From Solimonas sp966252075 (GTDB lineage: Bacteria > Pseudomonadota > Gammaproteobacteria > Nevskiales > Nevskiaceae), in assembly GCA_966252075.1 (NCBI GenBank), contig CBINNP010000200.1, forward strand, positions 1 to 6,824: DNA of 6,824 bases, given 5' to 3'. The number at the start of each line of letters is the position of its first letter. Position 1 is the stretch's first letter. The notes under the pieces are model-generated. The model was not told the DNA's origin. It did not search any database and worked only from the letters and a program-made list of their open reading frames with translations. The position numbers and the translations under genes are program-made. Below are positions 1-4,103 of the stretch, in pieces.

Positions 1-58
1 TCGATGGCTTCGATTGGCTTCTCATCCCCCAAGCGTAGAGGATGAATGTCGATTCAGC
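1..58. other. Short non-coding edge downstream of the DUF4105 gene
   Basis: These bases lie beyond the stop codon of the minus-strand DUF4105 gene. No convincing reading frame, hairpin followed by a T-run, or repeat is visible. Whether a neighbouring gene begins beyond the left edge cannot be told. Confidence 0.5.
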
Positions 59-1042
59 CTAGTCCGCCGCGATCCTCGGCACGCCGCGACGGATGGCCTG
101 GGAAAAATCCGCTGCGTATCCGGCTGCCAGTGCACGCTGGGTGATACGACCGCGCTCGCGCAGCTCGGTGAGCGGCTGGCCGGGTGCGAGGCCGCCGAGC
201 TTGTGCACGTATTCCGGCAGCCGCCCGGAGAAGATCAGCCGGTAGTCCATCGGCAGGCCGTCGATGATGCGCGCGACCATCTTGTAGACCAGCGTCGTGC
301 AGTTGGCGGTGATGGTGTTGTAGTGGCGCGGCCGGCGCGCCAGGCGGTTGGCTTCCTCCACGTACGCAAGCAATAGCGAGCGCCGCGCCGCGTCCGGCAT
401 CCGGATGCGATAAAGGTAGTCGTCTTCGCCGCGGACATTGGTGCGCAGGTAGACGATGTCGCGTTCGTCGGCGGCGATCACGCTGGCCTCGAACTGTTTG
501 AAAAAGCCGCCGAGTTCGGAGAACTGCTCGTGGCGCTCGCGGCGGATCTCCACCGAGAACACCAGCTGCTCGCCACCCTCGAAGCCGAACGAGACCATCA
601 CGTGGGCGATCGCCGGCCGGCCCCAGTACGACAGGATCATGTCGACCGACTGCAGGCGCTCCAGATCGTATTCGCGCGCCTCCCAGCGGACGTCGTAATC
701 GTCGGGCCTGCGCCAGCGGAAGTTGCGCACATGGTCGAGCCGCACACGGGAGCCGTCGACGCTGCCGGTCGCCTGCAGTGCCACATCGTCGGCCCAGTCG
801 CGGTGGTTCGACGGCGCCAGCTGCAGCCACCAGGCCAGCAGCGCGGCGCAGGCGAGGGCGTAGATCAGCAGCGCGCGCAGCGGCAGCCACCAGAGCCCCA
901 GCGCCGCGGCAGCGCTGAGCAGCAGCCAGCCGCCGAGCAGCGCGAGCCGCGCCGGAGCGGGTGCCTGGAAGTGCAGCGCCAGCGCGCCCCAGGCACCGAA
1001 CAGCAGGCATAGCAGGCACGCGGCGATCTTGAGCAGCATCAT
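59..1042 (-). CDS. DUF4105 domain membrane-anchored protein
   Basis: This gene encodes a 327-residue protein of the DUF4105 family (Lnb N-terminal periplasmic domain family); its biochemical role is not established. The N-terminus is hydrophobic: one segment at about residues 2-21 followed by two or three Leu/Ala/Trp-rich segments up to about residue 75, suggesting an inner-membrane anchor. A soluble domain follows. Family features visible in it are an AHVMVSFGF strand with a conserved-looking His, a following SVEIRRE strand, and the HYNTITANCTT block, whose Asn-Cys pair is the family's most recognisable motif and a candidate active-site cysteine. I chose the ATG at 1042 (MMLLK...) because the hydrophobic segment begins there; the frame stays open to 1123, but that extension is polar and overlaps the MFS-like remnant on the other strand. 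No strong ribosome binding site is visible. No neighbour suggests a pathway. Family assignment is fairly sure; function is unknown. Confidence 0.85.
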   Translation of the reverse strand: MMLLKIAACLLCLLFGAWGALALHFQAPAPARLALLGGWLLLSAAAALGLWWLPLRALLIYALACAALLAWWLQLAPSNHRDWADDVALQATGSVDGSRVRLDHVRNFRWRRPDDYDVRWEAREYDLERLQSVDMILSYWGRPAIAHVMVSFGFEGGEQLVFSVEIRRERHEQFSELGGFFKQFEASVIAADERDIVYLRTNVRGEDDYLYRIRMPDAARRSLLLAYVEEANRLARRPRHYNTITANCTTLVYKMVARIIDGLPMDYRLIFSGRLPEYVHKLGGLAPGQPLTELRERGRITQRALAAGYAADFSQAIRRGVPRIAAD

Positions 1043-1060
1043 CTTCACGCGGTCATCGAC

Positions 1061-1351
1061 TTGAAGGCGCAAGCATGCGGGCGACTGGCCGCTGGCGTCG
1101 AGGCCGCACGACGCCGCCGGCACGACGGCAGCGGCTGTCCAGCGTGCGCCGCGATGGGCGCCTACGCCGCGTTCTATGACCTGGCCGCCGGCTGCAGCGG
1201 CCCGCTGCTGGGTCTGGCGGCCGGCGCTTTCGGTTTTGCCGCGGTGTTCCTGCTATCGACGCTGTCGGTGGCGGCGTCCGCGCTGGTGGCCGTGCACTTG
1301 CTGCGCACGGCGCGATGCGCGGTGGCATCAAAGCGGTGGCCCTCGCGTTGA
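1061..1351 (+). pseudogene. C-terminal remnant of an MFS efflux transporter
   Basis: The frame is open for 96 codons from a TTG, with a stop in the same frame at 1010-1012 upstream. Its second half, from MGAYAAFYDLAAG (about 1154) through SGPLLGLAAGAFGF and AAVFLLSTLSVAASALVAVHLLR, resembles the last two transmembrane helices of arabinose-efflux-type MFS permeases. The preceding GVEAARR also fits the loop just before that region, but the stretch between the two (about 1115-1150, rich in Arg, Gly and Cys) looks scrambled. A complete transporter would need some 300 more residues upstream; that space is occupied by the DUF4105 gene on the other strand. I see no ribosome binding site. It is therefore read as the 3' remnant of a deleted or interrupted gene, ending 6 bp from the convergent AraC gene. 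A small genuine two-helix membrane protein is the less likely alternative. Confidence 0.62.
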
Positions 1352-1357
1352 CAGGCC

Positions 1358-2212
1358 CTAGCGCTGCTGCGAACGCCGTAGCGCTGCCGGCGTGGTGCCG
1401 AGCAGCCGGCGCATGCAGCGTGCCATGTGACTCTGGTGTGCGAAGCCGGCTTCGAGCGCGATCTGGCTGAGCGGCAGTTCGCCGCGTTCCAGCAGCAGGC
1501 GCGCGCGTTCGACGCGGCGGCGCAGCACGTACTGATGAACCGGCAGGCCGGTCGAGCGGCGGAACAGGGTCTTGAGGTGCGAGACGCTGACGCCGGCCAC
1601 GTCGGCGAGAGCCGGCAGCGACAGCTCGCGATCCAGATGCGTGTCGATGTAGCTTTCCAGCCGCCGCAGCCGCGCCGGCGGCAGCCCGGCATCGCCCGTC
1701 AGCGGTCGCGCGTGGCGGCGCAGCAGGTGCACGGCGAGCGCGTAGCCCAGGCTTTCCGCGTACAGGCGATCGTGATCGCCGCTCCGCGCACCGCCGTCGT
1801 GCTGCTCGGCCTCCAGTGCCCAGGCGATGTGTTCGATGTGCGGATCACGGAACTGGTATTTCAGATCCGGGTGCGCTCGGGCCGGGTCCAGATCAAGATC
1901 CTCGGCGGCGCGCTGCAGCAGCCGCGCCGACAGGCTCAGCCATAGCGAGCGGCTGTCGTCGTACTCCTGCCAGCCTTCGGCATGGCCGGCCGGCAGCAGG
2001 TCGAGATCGCCGGCGGTATAGGTGAAGGCCACGGCGCTGCAGGCGCCGCGCACCGGCGCGCCGCTGTGCAGGCGGATGCGGTGCAGCGCCGAAGGCCGCA
2101 GCTCGATCGGGCCGGCGCGGGTCTGCTGCCAGCGCAGTTCTACGAGCGGCCCGCCAGCCGTTGCCGCACGCGTCGAACGCGGACCATCGAAACCATCTGC
2201 AAAATCGCCCAT
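1358..2212 (-). CDS. AraC-family transcriptional regulator
   Basis: This is a 284-residue cytoplasmic DNA-binding protein, of normal length for the AraC/XylS family. The C-terminal domain (about residues 183-280) carries both helix-turn-helix units: the first around LSLPALADVAGVSVSHLKTLF (198-218) and the second around LPLSQIALEAGFAHQSHMARC (247-266), ending with the family signature GFxxxSxMxRxMRRxxGxTPxxLRR. The N-terminal 170 residues are a poorly conserved sensor region with alternating hydrophobic strands, perhaps cupin-like; its ligand cannot be inferred. The ATG at 2212 is supported by GGAG at 2220-2223, seven bases upstream. It lies 172 bp downstream of soxR on the same strand, so it may be partly co-transcribed. 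It converges on the MFS remnant, and AraC regulators often sit beside the transporter they control, so it may have lost its original target. That last point is inference. Confidence 0.93.
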   Translation of the reverse strand: MGDFADGFDGPRSTRAATAGGPLVELRWQQTRAGPIELRPSALHRIRLHSGAPVRGACSAVAFTYTAGDLDLLPAGHAEGWQEYDDSRSLWLSLSARLLQRAAEDLDLDPARAHPDLKYQFRDPHIEHIAWALEAEQHDGGARSGDHDRLYAESLGYALAVHLLRRHARPLTGDAGLPPARLRRLESYIDTHLDRELSLPALADVAGVSVSHLKTLFRRSTGLPVHQYVLRRRVERARLLLERGELPLSQIALEAGFAHQSHMARCMRRLLGTTPAALRRSQQR

Positions 2213-2219
2213 GCCGCCA

Positions 2220-2223
2220 CTCC
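2220..2223 (-). promoter_or_regulatory. Ribosome binding site of the AraC-family gene
   Basis: On the minus strand GGAG lies seven bases before the ATG at 2212. This is good Shine-Dalgarno spacing and supports that start over internal ones. Confidence 0.7.
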
Positions 2224-2231
2224 ACTGCGCC

Positions 2232-2249
2232 GGCCGGTTGCACCCGGCC
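2232..2249. repeat. GC-rich perfect inverted repeat (6-bp arms, 6-bp loop)
   Basis: GGCCGG (2232-2237) and CCGGCC (2244-2249) form a perfect inverted repeat around TTGCAC. It sits between soxR and the AraC gene, eight bases before the AraC ribosome binding site. There is no T-run after it on the minus strand, so it is not a classical intrinsic terminator of soxR. It could be an RNA hairpin in the AraC leader, a protein-binding site, or chance in GC-rich DNA. Confidence 0.35.
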
Positions 2250-2384
2250 TTCTGTGTCCGTTTGTGCTGCGTGCCGGCCGATCATGCGCGACGTATGCGC
2301 CGGTGCCGTCGATGATCGCCCCCCGTTTGGCGCTGAATCTACCGTGGAGGCAACAATGGCGCGAACAGGCCGTGCGCAGCTCAG

Positions 2385-2864
2385 TCAACGCCGGGCCGGC
2401 TTCCCGGGCACGGCAGGCGAGCTCGCGGCGCAGCTGGTCCAGGCATACGGTCCGCTGCCCATGCGCGCGGCCCGGTCGCCCGGGTTGACCAACTGGCAGC
2501 GCTTCAGCGACAGGCAGCCGCAACCGATGCAGTCGGCGAGGCCATCGCGCAGCCGCTGCAGTTCGGCGATCTGCGCGTCGATGCAGCGGCTCCAGCCGCT
2601 CGACAGGCGCGCCCAGTCGCGGCCGTTGGGCACCTCGTCCTGGGGCAGCCGCGCCAGTTCGTTGCCGATGTCGTCGAGCGACAGGCCGATGCGCTGCGCG
2701 AAGACGATGAAGGCGAGCCGGCGCAGCACGTGGCGCGGATAACGGCGATGGCCGCTGCCGGCGCGCTCGGAGCGGATCAGCCCGCGCTGTTCGTAGAAGC
2801 GCAGCGCCGAAGCGGCGACGCCGCTGCGCTTGGCGACGGTGGTGATGGTCAGCAATTCGGACAT
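2385..2864 (-). CDS. soxR: Redox-sensing MerR-family activator SoxR
   Basis: SoxR is a dimeric cytoplasmic [2Fe-2S] activator that remodels a promoter with a long spacer when its cluster is oxidised. This copy has 159 residues (E. coli 154). The MerR-type winged helix-turn-helix occupies about residues 5-70, with VAKRSGVAASALRFYEQRGLI near-identical in pattern to known SoxR. A dimerisation helix follows at about 83-110. The cluster motif CIGCGCLSLKRC gives Cys112, 115, 117 and 123, the exact C-x2-C-x-C-x5-C spacing, followed by the conserved NPGDR. The lysines at E. coli positions 89 and 92, linked to superoxide sensing in enteric SoxR, correspond here to Arg82 and Ala85, as expected for a non-enteric SoxR that answers to redox-active compounds. 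After GSGPYAW there is an unusual 18-residue tail with a fifth cysteine (Cys145). The ATG at 2864 gives the expected N-terminus; no ribosome binding site precedes it. It is divergent from the efflux operon, its likely target. Confidence 0.96.
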   Translation of the reverse strand: MSELLTITTVAKRSGVAASALRFYEQRGLIRSERAGSGHRRYPRHVLRRLAFIVFAQRIGLSLDDIGNELARLPQDEVPNGRDWARLSSGWSRCIDAQIAELQRLRDGLADCIGCGCLSLKRCQLVNPGDRAARMGSGPYAWTSCAASSPAVPGKPARR

Positions 2865-2870
2865 GCACGC

Positions 2871-2899
2871 AGGCTAGACGAGAGGCGGCTTGACTTCAA
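2871..2899 (-). promoter_or_regulatory. Predicted soxR promoter (TTGAAG-17 bp-TAGCCT)
   Basis: Reading the minus strand, a -35 element TTGAAG (2899-2894) and a -10 element TAGCCT (2876-2871) are separated by 17 bp. The -10 ends six bases before the soxR ATG, so transcription would begin at about that codon and the message would have no leader. The -35 lies within the SoxR-box-like element, so SoxR binding would be expected to affect its own transcription. Predicted from sequence only. Confidence 0.5.
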
Positions 2900-2920
2900 G
2901 TTTGCTTTAACTTCTAGCCT
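2890..2920 (+). promoter_or_regulatory. SoxR-dependent promoter of the efflux operon
   Basis: TTGACT (2890-2895, -35) and TAGCCT (2915-2920, -10) are 19 bp apart. Spacers of 19-20 bp are the hallmark of promoters activated by MerR-family proteins, which distort the DNA to realign the two elements. The spacer holds a SoxR-box-like dyad, and soxR lies divergently next to it. Transcription would start near 2927, leaving a leader of about 68 bases before the adaptor gene. Predicted from sequence plus known SoxR promoter architecture. Confidence 0.72.
2893..2912. promoter_or_regulatory. SoxR box (imperfect dyad)
   Basis: The core CTTCAAGTTTGCTTTAAC (2894-2911) aligns with the E. coli soxS operator CCTCAAGTTAACTTGAGG. 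The left half CTTCAAG is nearly canonical; the right half CTTTAAC is degenerate. About the centre at 2902/2903, seven of the ten base pairs across 2893-2912 are symmetric, with mismatches at the two central pairs besides the degenerate right-half positions not all conserved. Location inside a 19-bp spacer beside soxR makes the assignment likely despite the imperfect right half. Confidence 0.72.
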
Positions 2921-2977
2921 GCGCGCCGGCTGCCAGTGGTACCTGCGCGCCGTGCAGGGCTTTGCAAGGACATCGAG

Positions 2978-2998
2978 ATGAATGGGAGTGCTTCATGA
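2978..2998 (+). other. Possible six-codon leader ORF overlapping the adaptor start
   Basis: ATG at 2978 opens a frame reading M-N-G-S-A-S and stops at TGA (2996-2998), overlapping the adaptor ATG (2995-2997) by an ATGA junction. AAGGA at 2966-2970 lies seven bases upstream of it, a better ribosome binding site than the one assigned to the adaptor. If translated, it would deliver terminating ribosomes to the adaptor start. Short ORFs arise by chance, so this is tentative. Confidence 0.3.
2984..2988 (+). promoter_or_regulatory. Ribosome binding site of the RND adaptor gene
   Basis: GGGAG is six bases upstream of the ATG at 2995 and supports that start. The in-frame TTG at 2962 would add eleven polar residues (beginning MQGHRDEWECF) before the positively charged signal-anchor and is less likely. 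Confidence 0.6.
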
Positions 2999-4092
2999 CG
3001 CGGAAATCCTGGCGCCGTTCGGCGCTGTTGCTGGTGCTGCTGGTGGTGGTGGCGGCGACGCTGGCGCTGTGGAAGCGCGCCGGCCTGCGTGCCGAGGCGG
3101 CCGCCGCCGCCAGCCAGCCGGAGCCGGCGGAAGTGATCACCACGGTGCGCGCGCAGAGCCGCGAGCATCGGCCGACGATGAGCGCGATCGGCACCGTGGT
3201 CGCGCTGCGCTCGATCAGCCTGCGCAACGAGCTGGCCGGTACCGTGCGCCGCGTGGCGCTGACGCCGGGCGCAGTGGTGCAGGCCGGCACCGTGCTGGTC
3301 GCCCTCGACACCCGCGTCGAGGAAGCCGAGCTGGCCGAGCTCAGGGCGCAGGCCGCGCTGGCCGAGACGGTGGCCCGGCGCTACGCGCTGCTGCACGAGA
3401 GCGGCGCCACCTCACGTGAGGCACTCGACCGCGCCGAGGCCGAGCGGGCGGTGACGGTGGCGCGCATCGGCCGCGTGCAGGCGGTGATCGCGCGCAAGAC
3501 GCTGCGTGCGCCGTTCACCGCGCGCGTCGGCATCGCCGACGTGCATGAGGGCCAGTTCCTCGAAGAAGGCACGCTGCTGACGACGCTGCAAGGCATCGAT
3601 ACCGCGAGCTACGTCGATTTCCAGGTACCGCAGCAGGTCGCCGCGCAACTGCGGACAGACGAGACCGTGCAGCTCGCAGCGGCGACTTCGCTGGATGCGC
3701 GGATCGTCGCCATCGACGCGCGCGTCGACAGCGGTACGCGCAATGCGATGGTCCGCGTGCGGGTCGACGGTGCCGCGCTGCAGCCCGGCGCCTCGGTACG
3801 CGTCAGTTTGCCGACCGCAGCCGCCAGCCCGGCGGTGGCGCTGCCGGCCAGCGCGCTGCGCCGCGATGCGCAGGGCGATCACGTGTTCGTGATCGCCGAC
3901 GCCGGTGGCCAGCCGCGCGCCACGCTGCGCCGGGTGCGCACGCGGGCGATGCTGGGCGACGAGGTGCTGCTCGACGACGGTGTGAAAGCCGGCGAGGAGA
4001 TCGCCGCCGGCGGCTCGTTCAAGCTGCGCGAAGGCGCGCTGGTCGCCGTCAGCAACGGCGCCGCGGCGGCCAGCGCCGCGGCGGCACCGTAA
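2995..4092 (+). CDS. RND efflux periplasmic adaptor (MexH-like membrane fusion protein)
   Basis: This 365-residue protein is the adaptor of a tripartite pump, bridging the inner-membrane permease and an outer-membrane channel. It begins MTRKSWRR followed by a hydrophobic segment (about residues 9-26). There is no lipobox cysteine, so it is probably anchored by this helix rather than by lipid. The two halves of the barrel-sandwich (lipoyl-like) domain are at about 78-106 (ELAGTVRRVALTPGAVVQAG) and 168-200 (the typical TLRAPFTARVGI then HEGQFLEEGTLL). Between them, 108-165 is a short alpha-helical hairpin. The beta-barrel follows from about 205, including the SGTRNAMVRVRV strand (246-257), then a membrane-proximal domain and an Ala-rich C-terminal tail. 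Its length matches MexH-type adaptors. Its stop codon is 11 bp before the permease start, so the two form an operon. The promoter upstream predicts control by SoxR. The family is certain; the MexH subgroup is inferred from sequence style and SoxR context. Confidence 0.95.
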   Translation: MTRKSWRRSALLLVLLVVVAATLALWKRAGLRAEAAAAASQPEPAEVITTVRAQSREHRPTMSAIGTVVALRSISLRNELAGTVRRVALTPGAVVQAGTVLVALDTRVEEAELAELRAQAALAETVARRYALLHESGATSREALDRAEAERAVTVARIGRVQAVIARKTLRAPFTARVGIADVHEGQFLEEGTLLTTLQGIDTASYVDFQVPQQVAAQLRTDETVQLAAATSLDARIVAIDARVDSGTRNAMVRVRVDGAALQPGASVRVSLPTAAASPAVALPASALRRDAQGDHVFVIADAGGQPRATLRRVRTRAMLGDEVLLDDGVKAGEEIAAGGSFKLREGALVAVSNGAAAASAAAAP

Positions 4093-4096
4093 GGAG
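4091..4096 (+). promoter_or_regulatory. Ribosome binding site of the RND permease gene
   Basis: AAGGAG overlaps the last two bases of the adaptor stop codon (TAA, 4090-4092) and lies seven bases before the ATG at 4104. It is a strong Shine-Dalgarno match and fixes the permease start. Confidence 0.85.
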
Positions 4097-4103
4097 CGCG
4101 CGC

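Larger units (their letters stand above)
2868..2923. repeat. 11-bp perfect inverted repeat bracketing the soxR/efflux promoters
   Basis: CGCAGGCTAGA (2868-2878) and TCTAGCCTGCG (2913-2923) are exact reverse complements separated by 34 bp. Each arm contains TAGCCT in the direction of the gene it faces, matching the predicted -10 element of soxR (minus) and of the efflux operon (plus). The centre of the repeat (2895/2896) falls on the overlapping -35 elements, about 7 bp left of the centre of the SoxR-box-like dyad. Confidence 0.75.

Noticed and set aside
54..1019. A 321-codon minus-strand frame overlapping the DUF4105 gene
   Set aside because: Arg/Ala-rich shadow without domains; the other minus-strand frame over the same bases has the DUF4105 features and membrane anchor.
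1352..1357. Possible bidirectional terminator between the MFS remnant and the AraC gene
   Set aside because: The gap is six bases and no GC-rich stem with a flanking T-run is visible around it.
1359..1387. Direct repeat TAGCGCTGC (1359-1367 and 1379-1387) at the 3' end of the AraC gene
   Set aside because: Only nine bases long, within coding sequence that encodes Gln/Arg/Ser-type codons repeatedly; it is more likely codon bias than a functional repeat.
1427..1945. Plus-strand frame of 172 codons opposite the AraC gene
   Set aside because: Gln/Arg/Ala-rich shadow of the AraC-family coding sequence, with no ribosome binding site or recognisable domain.
2336..2341. TAGATT on the minus strand as a -10 element of a separate AraC-gene promoter
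   Set aside because: It matches four of six consensus bases, but no acceptable -35 lies at a suitable distance, so it is not supported as a promoter.
2140..2868. A 242-codon minus-strand frame starting at GTG 2868 over soxR
   Set aside because: Arg- and Ala-rich out-of-frame translation; soxR in the neighbouring frame accounts for the region with all its catalytic motifs.
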